Shown piece by piece: positions 47,019-56,665 of a stretch of 64,000 nucleotides of DNA. The stretch is taken from contig NZ_LT615228.1 of assembly GCF_900096765.1 (NCBI RefSeq), forward strand, positions 1,122,669-1,186,668. Direction: 5' to 3'. A program made the translations under genes and the position numbers. This stretch comes from Polynucleobacter necessarius. Its GTDB lineage: Bacteria > Pseudomonadota > Gammaproteobacteria > Burkholderiales > Burkholderiaceae. The first letter of the stretch is position 1, and each line of letters starts with the position of its first letter. The notes beneath the pieces were generated by a model, which was not told where the DNA came from, searched no databases, and saw nothing but the letters and a program-made list of their open reading frames with translations.

Positions 47019-47787
47019 TACACAGCCCCCTGACCTAAGTAGGCCTTAATTACTTCAGGGTGTGCAGAACATCCGCCGGCTGACCGGTCGCAATCACCTT
47101 ACCGTAGTCCAGTACAGTAAGGCTGTCACAAATTCCCATCACGAGACTCACATCATGCTCAATCAATAAGATGGTTTTGCCATCTGCGCGAATGCGCAAC
47201 AGCAGCTCTCGCAGCTCTAGCTTCTCAGTTGCATTCATACCAGCCGCTGGCTCATCTAATGCAAGGAGCAAAGGCTCGGTAGCTAATGCTCTAGCAATCT
47301 CTAAACGTCGCTGATGGCCATAGGAAAGATTGCGCGCCTGTATATTTGCATAATCACTCAGACCCACATAAGCAAGCAGTGCCAGAGACTTTTCTTGAAT
47401 TGCACGCTCTTCTCGTTTGGCAGAAGGAAAACGAAAGATAGCACCCAATAATCCAGATTTTGTGCGGCAGTGACATCCCACCATGACATTCTCAAGCACA
47501 CTCATCCCACCAAAAAGGCGAATATTCTGAAATGTCCTAGCTAGACCAGATTTAGTTACTTGGGCTACCGATTGGGGAAAATAAGAATGGCCGTTGAATA
47601 AAAATATTCCGGAATCGGCGGGATATAAACCAGTGATGACATTAAAGAAGGTAGTTTTGCCAGCACCATTAGGACCGATTAACCCCACAATAGCGCCATA
47701 AGGAACCTGCAAGCCTACCGATTCGAGTGCCTGAACCCCGCCAAATCGTTTGGATACATCGGCAACATCTAGCAAAAGATTATTCAT
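47018..47787 (-). pseudogene. livG: Branched-chain amino acid ABC transporter ATPase LivG, C-terminal frameshift
   Basis: As written the frame runs 47787-47050 (245 residues) with a complete nucleotide-binding domain: GLIGPNGAGKTTFFNVITGL (Walker A), ARTFQNIRLFGGMSVLENVM, LSYGHQRRLEIARALA (signature-like), LLALDEPAAGMNATE (Walker B) and LLIEHDVSLVMGICD. The normal C-terminus HPEVIKAYLGQGAV is in another frame, so one base was lost near 47065-47070. The ancestral stop at 47018-47020 overlaps the livF start. The lesion removes only about 14 residues, so the domain could still fold. Confidence 0.85.
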
Positions 47788-48882
47788 GAGTGCTTTTTTT
47801 GCCAGATACCACCCGGGCGATAGAGCATGATTAAGATGAGTGCCAGGCCGTATATCAACTGACGAATCACTTCAACATCCACAATCACATGGCCAAATAA
47901 AAACTTCTGGACCGGCTCAGCAACACCGCGCAAGATTTCTGGGAATACCGCCAGCACAATCGCACCCAAAATGACGCCAGGGATGTGGCCAATTCCACCG
48001 AGCACAACCATCGCCAACACGACAATTGATTCCCATAAGGTAAAAGACTCAGGGGACACAAAACCCTGAAATGCCGAAAAAAGGACGCCTGCAACACCCG
48101 CAAAAGATGCACCAATTGCAAAAGCGAGTAGTTTCATATTGCGAGTATTAATGCCCATTGCTTTGGCGGCAATCTCATCTTCACGAATTGCAATCCATGC
48201 GCGGCCAATACGCGAGTCTTGTAGATGCATGCAAACAATTGCCACACTAATTGCCAGCAACAAGAATAGGTAAAACACCAAATACAAACCAGGGATTTGA
48301 ACAAAGCCCAGATCTAGTGGTTTAGTAAATGAAATCCCAAATAATTGAATCGGATCAATGGCTGTAATTCCCTTGGGACCATTAGTCAGATTTAAGGGGC
48401 GATCTAAATTATTCATAAAAATACGAATAATTTCACCAAAGCCTAAAGTGACGATCGCTAAATAATCGCCTCGTAGTTGCAGAGTCGGAAGACCTAGCAA
48501 TACCCCAAACAGGGCAGCCAAAATAATCGAAAAAATTGCCACCATCCAAGGTGAAAAATGCATGCCCTGCGGAAATGCGTCAGCAATAGCTTCAAAATGC
48601 TGAGGTAAGTGCGGTGATGCTAACAATGCATAGCTATAGGCACCCAAGGCATAAAAGGCGATGTAGCCTAAGTCTAAAAGACCTGCAAAACCTACAACCA
48701 CATTTAATCCCAGCGCGAGAACAATATAGAGCAAGGCAAAATCGAGCACTCGCACCCAATAGTTGCACCCAATAGTTGCCGCCGCCCGCACCCACAATCC
48801 AGGGCAAAAGAATCAAGGCCAAGGCGCCCAAACAAAGATAGGTAGATCGACTCAGGTGATTTGCAAAAGGCTTTTTAAGCAC
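47784..48882 (-). pseudogene. livM: Branched-chain amino acid ABC permease LivM, 13-bp duplication frameshift
   Basis: A 337-residue frame (47784-48797) is the LivM permease body: LGLNVVVGFAGLLDLGYIAF, GLPTLQLRGDYLAIVTLGFG, IAIREDEIAAKAMGINT (EAA-like loop), VVLAMVVLGGIGHIPG. The true N-terminus is in another frame from GTG 48882 (LKKPFANHLSRSTYLCLGAL). The two are parted by a perfect 13-bp tandem duplication at 48753-48778. Removing one unit restores GGGNYWVRVLDFALLYIV. GTG 48882 overlaps the livH stop by eight bases. A late in-frame start could still give a shorter permease. Confidence 0.88.
48753..48778 (-). repeat. 13-bp tandem duplication that breaks livM
   Basis: CACCCAATAGTTG occurs twice back to back (48753-48765 and 48766-48778). 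It is out of frame (13 is not a multiple of three), so the reading frame of livM shifts here. A duplication of this size is a slippage or strand-misalignment event, not a homopolymer sequencing error. Confidence 0.92.
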
Positions 48883-49809
48883 GATCTGATACCTTCTCGC
48901 CAAGCAAGCCAGTTGGTCGCAAGACTAAAACCAAAATCAATACTAAGAATGCAAAGATATCTTGATAGTTAGAACCAAATACACCACCAGTCAACTCGCC
49001 AATATAACCAGCGCCTAAGGATTCAATCAGACCTAAGAGCAAACCACCCAACATGGCACCTTGCAAGTTTCCAATGCCACCCAGTACTGCAGCAGTAAAG
49101 GCTTTGAGGCCAGGGATAAAGCCCATATAAAATGCACATTACCGTAGTTACTAGCAATCATCACACCAGCTAAACCTGCTAATGCCCCACCCAACATAAA
49201 CGTGATTGAAATCACGCGATTGGGATTTACACCCATCAAAGAAGCAATCTGCGTTTGCTCAGCAGTAGCACGCATTGCCCTTCCCAGCTTAGTTTTCTCG
49301 ACCAAAATTAATAAGCCGCACATCACTACAAATGCAACCACAATGATCACGATTTCTTTCCCAGTAATAGTGACGCCAGTAGACCCCAAATCAATTGGGC
49401 TAGATGGCAATAATTGTGGATAGGTCATTGGGTTTCTGGACCAAATCAACATCGCAATGGTTTGTAACAAAATAGACATACCGATAGCAGAGATCAATGG
49501 CGCTAAACGCGGTGCGTTACGCAAAGGACGATAGGCAATACGCTCAATCCAATAACTGAGGCCAGCGCATACAGCCATGGTGATTGGCAACACTATCAAC
49601 AATGTGAGCCAACCTGGTAAATCACTAGTCAAACTGAATATAAGGCGTAATAGCGAGAGCGAGACCATTGCACCAATCATCAACACTTCGCCATGGGCAA
49701 AGTTAATAATTCCCAACACGCCGTACACCATGGTATAACCCAAGGCGATCAAGGCATAGATGCTGCCAAGCACTAAGCCATTGACGATTTGCTGTAGAAA
49801 AATATCCAT
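48875..49809 (-). pseudogene. livH: Branched-chain amino acid ABC permease LivH, frameshifted
   Basis: Frames 49809-49033 and 49126-48875 together give a normal LivH of about 310 residues: IVNGLVLGSIYALIALGYTM, GVLGIINFAHGEVLMIGAM, then SLMGVNPNRVISITFMLGGA, and in the other frame GLKAFTAAVLGGIGNLQGAM and a tail LRPTGLLGEKV. The shift is at the A-run 49129-49132 (plus strand), where one T is missing on the coding strand (CATTTTATATGG; TTTTT would restore YMGFIPGLKAF). The C-terminal third is lost as written. Confidence 0.88.
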
Positions 49810-49837
49810 GTATTGAAATAAGAAACAATGCGTGCAT

Positions 49838-49869
49838 AAAAAAGAGCACCGCGATTGCGATGCTCTTTT
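49838..49869 (-). terminator. Hairpin terminator/attenuator between livK and livH
   Basis: On the minus strand AAAGAGCATCGC and GCGGTGCTCTTT fold into a 12-bp stem with one U-G pair and a 4-nt AATC loop, followed by TTTTTT. Placed between the binding protein and the permease genes, it would give more LivK than membrane components, a common layout in ABC operons. Confidence 0.85.
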
Positions 49870-49877
49870 AATGTTTC

Positions 49878-51066
49878 TTACATATTAATGACGTCAAGAA
49901 CTGTTTTCTTTTTGTCTTTGAAGTCGTATAAAGTAATCACACCCTCTTTCATATCACCTTTGCTATCAAAGGCGATATTGCCAATCAAACCATTCATTTT
50001 GGTATCGGGCATCACGAGCAAAATCTTCGCTGGATCAGTCGAGTTGGCGCGCTTCATCGCATCCGTTAACACATAGACAGCATCATAGGTAAATGGTGCA
50101 TAAATTTGCACATCAGTATTAAAGCGTTCTTTGTAACGCTTTTGGAAGTCTGCACCCTGAGCCATCTTGGAGAGGGCCTTACCAGCTTCAGAGCAAGTCA
50201 CATTCACCACAGCGTCACCTGCAAGCTCGGCCAACTTCTCAGTGCACATACCGTCGCCACCAACTACTTTAGCCTTGATGCCTAATTCTGCAGCTTGCTT
50301 GGTTAATGGGCCGCCAGTGGCATCCATACCACCATACATAATCACATCAGGTTTGCTGCCTTTAATTTTTGTCAGAATGGTCTTAAAGTCGGTTGCCTTA
50401 TTGTTACTTGCTTCTCGAGCAACTACTTTTATGCCCGCGGCTTTTACTGTTTTCTCAAATTCATCAGCCAAGCCTTTGCCGTACTGCGATGAATCATCCA
50501 CAATCGCAACTGTTTTAGCCTTCAGGGTATTGGCAACATAGTTACCTAATGCCGGGCCTTGTTGCGCATCTGTCGCTACGAGACGATAAGTCGTCTTAAA
50601 ACCTTGATTGGTGTAATCAGGATTGGTCGAGGATGGAGAAATTTGGGTGATACCTGCATCGCTGTAAATTTTGGAGGCAGGAATGCTGGTGCCAGAGTTC
50701 AAATGTCCTACAACGCCAACCACTTTTGCATCAACCAATTTTTGCGCAACTTGGGTAGCGGTTTTAGGATCTTCTGCATCATCCTCAGGAACCAAAGTCA
50801 GCACTACCTTCTTGCCATCAATAGTCAACCCGGCTTTGTTAATCTCTTCAAGAGCTAAGCGTGCGCCATTCTCATTATCTTTACCCAAATGAGCAATGGG
50901 GGCCTGTCAAAGGAGCCACATGCCCAATCTTGACCTCAATACTGTCAGATGGAGCTGCGGCAGACTTGTCTTCACCTTTGCCACAACCAGCCAAAATCAA
51001 AGCACTAGCCGATAAAGCAATGGCTGTTTTCATAAAAATCACTTTTGACGCTTTTAAATTAACCAT
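49878..51066 (-). pseudogene. livK: Branched-chain amino acid ABC substrate-binding lipoprotein LivK, frameshifted
   Basis: From ATG 51066 (AAAGGAGC upstream) the frame encodes a lipoprotein signal (ALSASALILAGCGK, lipobox LAGC) and VKIGHVAPLTGP, then shifts. The rest, 50888-49878, is a type I periplasmic binding protein: DNENGARLALEEINKAG, VVGVVGHLNSGTSIPASKIY, YGKGLADEFEKTVKAAGIKV and TYDAVYVLTDAMKRA. One extra C in the run at 50898-50902 accounts for the break between TGP and IAHLGKDNENGA. As written only the first 61 residues are made. It lies 29 bp downstream of ispH. Confidence 0.88.
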
Positions 51067-51095
51067 CTACAGCTCCTTTGTTATGGATCAATACT

Positions 51096-52037
51096 TCAGT
51101 CAACTAAATTTTTTGGTAATGAGAAAGTAACATCTTCAACAACTCCAGATAGAGCTCGTACTTGTCTAGGTCCAAACTCCTGAATTTTGCTCACAATTGC
51201 TTGCGCTAAACTCTCTGGAGCTGAGGCTCCAGCTGTTAAGCCTACGCGTTTTTTTCCTGCGAACCACTCTGGCCTCAATTGCTCAGGCGCATCCACCATG
51301 TAAGAAGGTACGCCCAACTTTTCAGATAACTCCCGCAAACGATTCGAGTTCGAACTAGTGGCGCTACCCACCACAATAGCGACCTCTACTTGGGGTGCCA
51401 TGAATTTCACCGCATCTTGTCGGTTCTGAGTGGCGTAGCAAATATCTTGTTTGCGCGGCTGAACAATATTAGGAAATTTTTTCGTGAGTGCTTCAACAAT
51501 TTCTTTAGTTTCATCTACAGACAAAGTAGTTTGCGTGACAAATGCAATTTTTTCTTCGGCGGCAAAAGGAAGACTCGCAATATCACCCACTTTTTCAATC
51601 AGAAAAATACCTTCCTTCACTTGCCCCATCGTACCTTCAACCTCTGGATGGCCAACGTGACCAATCATCAAGACTGTAAAGCCTTCTTTACACATTTTGA
51701 TCACTTCAAGATGCACCTTAGTCACCAGTGGGCAGGTAGCGTCATAAACCTGCAGGCCACGTTCCTGCGCATCTTTACGCACCTCCTGAGAAACACCGTG
51801 CGCACTAAACACCACAATCCCACCTTTAGGCACCTCATCCAATTCCTCAACAAATACCGCGCCCTTATCACGCAACTCATTCACTACATAAACGTTGTGA
51901 ACAATTTCATGACGAACATAAATTGGCGCACCAAATCGTGTAAGCGCCTCATTCACAATATTGATTGCACGATCAACACCCGCACAAAAGCCGCGGGGCT
52001 GAGCCATCAAAATTTCAGCGTTATCTGTTGTGCTCAT
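51096..52037 (-). CDS. ispH: 4-hydroxy-3-methylbut-2-enyl diphosphate reductase
   Basis: A 313-residue Fe-S enzyme (LytB), the last step of the MEP pathway, giving IPP and DMAPP. The three cluster Cys are in RGFCAGVDRAI, YDATCPLVTKVH and QDICYATQNRQ; the proton-relay Glu is in GHVGHPEVEGTMGQ, and SSNSNRLRE is also there. With dxs and ispA it supports an active pathway. It starts three bases after fkpB. Intact, in contrast to the livK gene downstream. Confidence 0.96.
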   Translation of the reverse strand: MSTTDNAEILMAQPRGFCAGVDRAINIVNEALTRFGAPIYVRHEIVHNVYVVNELRDKGAVFVEELDEVPKGGIVVFSAHGVSQEVRKDAQERGLQVYDATCPLVTKVHLEVIKMCKEGFTVLMIGHVGHPEVEGTMGQVKEGIFLIEKVGDIASLPFAAEEKIAFVTQTTLSVDETKEIVEALTKKFPNIVQPRKQDICYATQNRQDAVKFMAPQVEVAIVVGSATSSNSNRLRELSEKLGVPSYMVDAPEQLRPEWFAGKKRVGLTAGASAPESLAQAIVSKIQEFGPRQVRALSGVVEDVTFSLPKNLVD

Positions 52038-52040
52038 ACC

Positions 52041-52487
52041 TTAAAGAATTGCAACGATCTCTGCTTCAAAAGTGACTTCTCTTCCTGCCAGAGGATGATT
52101 AAAGTCGAACCATGCACCTTCACTATCAATCGATTGCAATACTCCAGCGTATTGCGCACCACCAGGAGCATTGAACTCAATCACATCGCCTGGATTAAAT
52201 CCCACATCATCTTCGCGCCCCTCTTTGAGGGCTTTCAAAGAAACCCATTGCACCAAATCTTCTTTGCGCTCGCCAAAACTTTCATCGGGCGAAAGTAAGG
52301 CACATTTCTTATCACCCACTCCAAGACCTAATAACACCTTTTCAAAACAAGGCGCAAATTGTCCAGATCCCATCAGCACCGTCGCCGGACGATCAACAAA
52401 AGTGTTGATGTAATCCTCCCCATTGGGCAAAGTGAGTCGGTAATTGAGGGTCAAGTAGGAGTTGGGCAAAACAGTAAGCTTAGTCAT
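52041..52487 (-). CDS. fkpB: FKBP-type peptidyl-prolyl isomerase, SlpA/FkpB type
   Basis: A 148-residue protein with FKBP-like strands: SYLTLNYRLTLPNGE, PATVLMGSGQFAPCFEKVLL, and the insert-in-flap segment PGDVIEFNAPGGAQYAGVLQ, ending HPLAGREVTFEAEIV. This is the SlpA/FkpB family of short isomerases/chaperones, usually next to ispH as here. Start ATG 52487 clears the region of the divergent radC gene. Intact. Confidence 0.9.
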   Translation of the reverse strand: MTKLTVLPNSYLTLNYRLTLPNGEDYINTFVDRPATVLMGSGQFAPCFEKVLLGLGVGDKKCALLSPDESFGERKEDLVQWVSLKALKEGREDDVGFNPGDVIEFNAPGGAQYAGVLQSIDSEGAWFDFNHPLAGREVTFEAEIVAIL

Positions 52488-52517
52488 AAGGTGATTGTAT
52501 CTAGGCCACAATCGATC

Positions 52518-53207
52518 GTGGAATCTCCCATCACTAGTTGGCCCAAAAATGAGCAACCCAGAGAAAAACTACGCCTTCATGGTGCACGCTGCTTAAGTGA
52601 TGCCGAACTCTTGGCCATCTTTTTACGAGTTGGCGTCAAAGGCAAAAATGCTGTGACCTTGGCACAAGACCTGATTCACTACTTCGGCAGCCTGCCTCGT
52701 CTGCTAGCGAGCACCGCGGAGGAATTTATTCAAATTCATGGGGTTGGCCTCTCAAAATGGACCCAAATACAGGCTGCTTATGAACTTGTAAAGCGCAGTC
52801 TGGAGGATGGATTGGCCCAAAAATCGATTTTTTCCTCCCCAGAGCATGTAAAAGAGTTTTTGCAAAGTAAAATCGGCAGGTTACCCCATGAGGTCTTCTT
52901 GTGCCTTTACCTGGACTCATCCCTACACCTCATTGAGTGTCAAGAACTCTTCAGAGGCTCTATTACCCACACCACAGTCTACCCACGAGAAATTCTCAAA
53001 GAAGCTTTGGCTAGGAATGCAAGCGCCCTTATCGTTGCCCATAACCACCCTAGTGGAAATCCCTTGCCCAGCAATGCTGATCAGGAACTGACTAGAACCC
53101 TAATTCATGCTCTGCAGTGGGTGGATATTTCCCTACTTGATCACTATATTGTGAGCAATAGCGGTTTTTTCTCTTTTTCTGAGTCAGGACTTATGAATGT
53201 TGATTAA
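52518..53207 (+). CDS. radC: RadC-family JAB/MPN domain protein
   Basis: About 229 residues. The N-terminal helix-hairpin-helix part (PREKLRLHGARCLSDAELLA, then IHGVGLSKWTQIQAAYELVK) is followed by the JAB domain with its metal site: a Glu earlier, then IVAHNHPSGNPLPSNADQEL (His-x-His and Asp). The family is named RadC but the DNA-repair role is doubtful. GTG 52518 is chosen; GTG 52491 is an alternative. It is divergent from fkpB (starts within about 30 bp). Intact. Confidence 0.85.
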   Translation: MESPITSWPKNEQPREKLRLHGARCLSDAELLAIFLRVGVKGKNAVTLAQDLIHYFGSLPRLLASTAEEFIQIHGVGLSKWTQIQAAYELVKRSLEDGLAQKSIFSSPEHVKEFLQSKIGRLPHEVFLCLYLDSSLHLIECQELFRGSITHTTVYPREILKEALARNASALIVAHNHPSGNPLPSNADQELTRTLIHALQWVDISLLDHYIVSNSGFFSFSESGLMNVD

Positions 53208-53373
53208 TAAAGAAAGTAATTACTTACTTATTAAGCTTTGCTGCGAAATTAAGGATTTTTTTAGCTTATTTACCCCTCCAAACTATTGAATAATGCTAAT
53301 TAGAGGTAGCCCAAAATAGGCATTGACTGTTACAATCTTCTCTTTTCGCAATTAATGTTAATGGAGTTATGTC

Positions 53374-53607
53374 ATGGCAAAAGTTTGCCAAGTCACTGGG
53401 AAAAAGCCGATGGTTGGCAACAATGTATCCCATGCAAACAATAAAACGAAGCGTCGCTTTCTGCCGAATCTGCAAAACCGTCGTTTCTGGGTTGAATCTG
53501 AAAACCGTTGGATTAGCTTGCGCTTAACCAATGCTGGTTTGCGCGTCATCGACAAAAATGGCATCGATGCTATTTTGTCTGATCTTCGTGCACGTGGCGA
53601 AATTTAA
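53374..53607 (+). CDS. rpmB: 50S ribosomal protein L28
   Basis: A 77-residue bL28: [40 protein letters not shown], ending [19 protein letters not shown] precedes the ATG. It is followed 11 bp later by rpmG, the usual pair. A TTGACT at about 53323-53328 is a possible -35 box, but no well-spaced -10 could be fixed. Intact. Confidence 0.97.
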   Translation: MAKVCQVTGKKPMVGNNVSHANNKTKRRFLPNLQNRRFWVESENRWISLRLTNAGLRVIDKNGIDAILSDLRARGEI

Positions 53608-53618
53608 GGAGCGCACAA

Positions 53619-53786
53619 ATGGCTAAAGGCGGTAGAGAAAAAATTAAGTTAGAGTCATCAGCGGGTACTGGTCACTTCTACACAACTTCAAAAAACAAGC
53701 GTACTAAGCCTGAGAAGATGGAGATCATGAAGTTTGATCCTACTATTCGCAAGCACGTTGCTTATAAAGAAACAAAGCTGAAGTAA
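53619..53786 (+). CDS. rpmG: 50S ribosomal protein L33
   Basis: A 55-residue bL33: [40 protein letters not shown], ending [16 protein letters not shown] lies just upstream. No zinc-binding Cys pairs are present, so it is the Zn-independent form. Downstream of rpmB in a two-gene operon that ends in the terminator at 53817. Confidence 0.97.
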   Translation: MAKGGREKIKLESSAGTGHFYTTSKNKRTKPEKMEIMKFDPTIRKHVAYKETKLK

Positions 53787-53816
53787 TCGTCCAAACGATC
53801 CTTGCTTCATGCAAAT

Positions 53817-53844
53817 GAAAAAACCCGCTTTAAGCGGGTTTTTT
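53817..53844. terminator. Bidirectional rho-independent terminator after rpmG
   Basis: The near-perfect palindrome AAAAAACCCGCTT/AAGCGGGTTTTTT, with almost no loop beyond the central TTAA, gives a strong GC stem with A/T tails on both sides. It serves rpmBG on the plus strand and probably the desaturase gene (ending 53885) on the minus strand. Confidence 0.9.
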
Positions 53845-53884
53845 ATTACCTCAATTTTCATTAAGGGGATTGGTTAATTTCTAT

Positions 53885-55078
53885 TTACGCGTAACGACGT
53901 AATCTTAATGAGAACTCACGTAGGCTAGTTAAACCACTGTCCTCAGCGCGCTGACACCATGCATGCAGCTGAGAAAGCAACTGTTCCTTAGTAGCGCTAG
54001 AGCGACCCCAAATAGCCTGAAGATCACGACGCATTTCAATCATCTTACGTAATTGAGCATTACTTGCCATCAACTCCTCAAGCTTGGCTTTTTCCTGCTC
54101 AGTTAAACGTGACTCATCTTTAGATAACCAGGTGCGGGCATCACTCAAGTGGGTGGCCAAAACTTGCATATGCTGGACTTCATTGCTGAAGAAACGACGC
54201 AAGGTTTTACTGTAGCGCGCCATGATTTCATAACGGTTCGCAATGATTGCCTCAAGAGTATTTTGATCAGCAGGTCGCAAATCACTTAATACGGGTTTTG
54301 GTGGAGTTTTCTTGACAGTTGCAAGACCAACAGCACTCATTAACTGAATATACAGCCAGCCAATATCAAACTCATACCATTTGTTTGAAAGCTTTGCGCT
54401 GGTGGCAAAGGTATGGTGATTATTATGCAGCTCTTCACCGCCAATCAAAATTCCCCAAGGGAAAATATTGGTAGAAGCATCTTCACAATCAAAATTGCGA
54501 TAGCCCCAGAAGTGCCCGATACCGTTAATCACGCCAGCTGCGGTAATTGGGATCCACAACATCTGCACCGCCCAAACTGTTAAGCCAATTGCGCCAAACA
54601 ACAAGACATCAATGATCAGCATGATGGCAACACCCTGCCAAGAAAATTTGGAGTAAATGTTGCGCTCAATCCAATCATTCGGCGTGCCATGCCCAAACTT
54701 ATCCAATGTCTCTTGATTCTTAGCCTCTTGCTTGTACAGCTCAGCGCCGCGAGATAGCACAGTGCCGATGCCTAAGATTTGTGGGCTATGTGGATCATCA
54801 ACCGTTTCGCACTTAGCGTGATGTTTGCGGTGAATAGATGCCCACTCTTTAGTCACCATGCCCGTCGTCAGCCAGAGCCAAAAACGGAAAAAATGGGAAG
54901 CGATCTGATGTAGATCTAAGGCACGATGAGCCTGGCAACGATGCAAAAAGATAGTGACTGCTGCAATCGTAATGTGGGTGGCTACCAGAGTAAAAACTAC
55001 GATCTTCCACCATGACCAGTCCAAAAAACCATGGGCAAGCCAGTTAAGGAATAAATCAAAACCTGAAGCTGTATTCAA
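53885..55078 (-). CDS. Membrane fatty acid desaturase (acyl-CoA desaturase type)
   Basis: A 397-residue membrane protein with the three His boxes of delta-9-type desaturases: HRCQAHRALDLH (HxxxxH), SIHRKHHAKCET (HxxHH), and EELHNNHHTFATSAK (HxxHH). Hydrophobic helices flank them. The C-terminal about 130 residues form a charged, coiled-coil-like tail not usual in short desaturases. It introduces double bonds into fatty acyl chains, so it can set membrane fluidity. Stands alone between the terminator and rsmB. Intact. Confidence 0.88.
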   Translation of the reverse strand: MNTASGFDLFLNWLAHGFLDWSWWKIVVFTLVATHITIAAVTIFLHRCQAHRALDLHQIASHFFRFWLWLTTGMVTKEWASIHRKHHAKCETVDDPHSPQILGIGTVLSRGAELYKQEAKNQETLDKFGHGTPNDWIERNIYSKFSWQGVAIMLIIDVLLFGAIGLTVWAVQMLWIPITAAGVINGIGHFWGYRNFDCEDASTNIFPWGILIGGEELHNNHHTFATSAKLSNKWYEFDIGWLYIQLMSAVGLATVKKTPPKPVLSDLRPADQNTLEAIIANRYEIMARYSKTLRRFFSNEVQHMQVLATHLSDARTWLSKDESRLTEQEKAKLEELMASNAQLRKMIEMRRDLQAIWGRSSATKEQLLSQLHAWCQRAEDSGLTSLREFSLRLRRYA

Positions 55079-55105
55079 AAGGAAGTCCTAAAGAGGTCTA
55101 AAACC

Positions 55106-56665
55106 TCATTTTAATTCTTCTACAGCTTTCTTGGTTTTGACTTTTACCAGCTTTACCTCATCTTTTTCAGAGTCCTCAGCCTTCGCAGCTGCTTTTTTTT
55201 GGAAAACAGCCCCAAAAAAGCCATCAGTGCCATGAATATGTGGCCATAACTGCCACCAAGGGTTATCTGGGGAGCAGCCTAAAGGTAATTTTTCCTTTGG
55301 AAACAATGGTTTAAGAACTTCTGCCGCTGGAATGGCCTCAAAATTGGGGTTTTGAGCCAAAAATGCTTTTGCAATAGCCTGATTTTCCTGGGGCAATAGA
55401 CTACAAGTGGCATATACCAGACGACCCCCTGGCTTTAAAAGGCGGGCGGCAGAGGTCAAAATACTCATCTGCTTCTGGTTGAGCTCCGTTACTCCTGCAG
55501 GGGTTTGACGCCACTTGAGGTCCGGATTGCGACGAAGTGTACCCATGCCACTACAAGGGGCATCAACCAAGACGCGATCAATCTTTCCAGCTAAGCGTTT
55601 GATCTTGGCATCATTCTCACTATCAATCCATACTGGATGGACGTTTGAAAGGCCGCTGCGGGCCTGCCTTGGCTTTAGATTAGCTAGGCGGCGCTCTGAT
55701 GTATCAAAAGCATACAAGCGGCCTGTAGAGCGCATTAAGGCGCCAATCGCCAATGTTTTACCGCCAGCACCAGCACAAAAATCGACGACCATCTCGCCGC
55801 GCTTTGGCGCGAGCAAGTAAGCCAAGAGCTGACTACCTTCGTCCTGTACTTCAAACATGCCCGCTTTAAAGCCGGCAGTATTTTGCAGTGCGGGCTTACC
55901 CATAATCCGCACACCATCGGGTGCGTATGGTGTCGGTATAGCTTGATAGCGACCACCCAATGCATTCATCTGCGCAAGCAGTTCTTCACGATTGGTTTTC
56001 ATAGTGTTTGCACGCAAATCCAAAAGTGCTGGATGCATCAATGACTTTGCTAACTCTTCGCGCGATTCTTCACCGGGATATTTTCCAAAGGCATCCCATA
56101 ACCATTCGGGCAAATTGTTTCGTACAAGCGGATTTAAAGCAGCTGGGTCAACCGTTGCAAAGCGTTGTAACCACTCATATTCACCAGGCTTTAATACATG
56201 CGCTAAGTCAGCAATAGCACTCTCTGCGCGGTTGGCAGAACCCAAGCCACCCTCTGACAGAGCGGACAGCAAACCCAATAGGGCTAAGCGTCTAGCTTGA
56301 GATCCTTCACCACTTACGGCAAATTGCGAGAACTCATTTTTACGACGCAAAATTGCAAAGGCACTCTCTGCAATGAGAGCACGATCACGATTTCCCAGTT
56401 GCGGTTCTGCACGAAAATAACGACTGACAACACGATCAGCAGGCTGCTCAAAACTCAGTAACTCTGGTAGCAATCGCTCTAAGTGAATTGCATGTTGCGG
56501 TAATGCTTTTGCGTTAGAGAAATTCTTTTGGCCTTCAGGCGCAATAAGGTTGCCACTAGCATTGCGTCGTTCGGGACGACGCAAAGGGTCTCTTGATTTC
56601 GCTGCGTAACTTTTATGCGGGGCCAATCTGCTGCCAGATTTCCGCTGCGGACGTTCTGCACTCAT
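55106..56665 (-). CDS. rsmB: 16S rRNA m5C967 methyltransferase RsmB
   Basis: A 519-residue protein. A basic leader (1-50) is followed by a NusB-like domain (RDRALIAESAFAILRRKNEF) and the SAM methyltransferase domain: VVDFCAGAGGKTLAIGALM (SAM motif I), VDAPCSGMGTLRRNPDLKW (catalytic Cys region) and LVYATCSLLPQENQ (nucleophile TCS). It methylates C967 of 16S rRNA. ATG 56665 overlaps the purN stop by four bases. Intact. Confidence 0.92.
   Translation of the reverse strand: MSAERPQRKSGSRLAPHKSYAAKSRDPLRRPERRNASGNLIAPEGQKNFSNAKALPQHAIHLERLLPELLSFEQPADRVVSRYFRAEPQLGNRDRALIAESAFAILRRKNEFSQFAVSGEGSQARRLALLGLLSALSEGGLGSANRAESAIADLAHVLKPGEYEWLQRFATVDPAALNPLVRNNLPEWLWDAFGKYPGEESREELAKSLMHPALLDLRANTMKTNREELLAQMNALGGRYQAIPTPYAPDGVRIMGKPALQNTAGFKAGMFEVQDEGSQLLAYLLAPKRGEMVVDFCAGAGGKTLAIGALMRSTGRLYAFDTSERRLANLKPRQARSGLSNVHPVWIDSENDAKIKRLAGKIDRVLVDAPCSGMGTLRRNPDLKWRQTPAGVTELNQKQMSILTSAARLLKPGGRLVYATCSLLPQENQAIAKAFLAQNPNFEAIPAAEVLKPLFPKEKLPLGCSPDNPWWQLWPHIHGTDGFFGAVFQKKAAAKAEDSEKDEVKLVKVKTKKAVEELK

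Noticed and set aside
49120..49140. Programmed ribosomal frameshift in livH
   Set aside because: No heptameric slip site with downstream stimulator was seen, and the neighbouring liv genes are broken too, so decay is simpler.
416..51066. Sequencing indels as the only cause of all broken genes
   Set aside because: The lesions include a 13-bp duplication, a likely 4-bp loss and nonsense codons and avoid large essential genes; single homopolymer cases (xseB, livH, livK, thrB) may still be errors.
51390..52298. A 302-residue open frame on the plus strand
   Set aside because: It lies opposite ispH and fkpB, is rich in His, Phe, Asn and Thr as expected of an antisense shadow, and has no recognisable domain.
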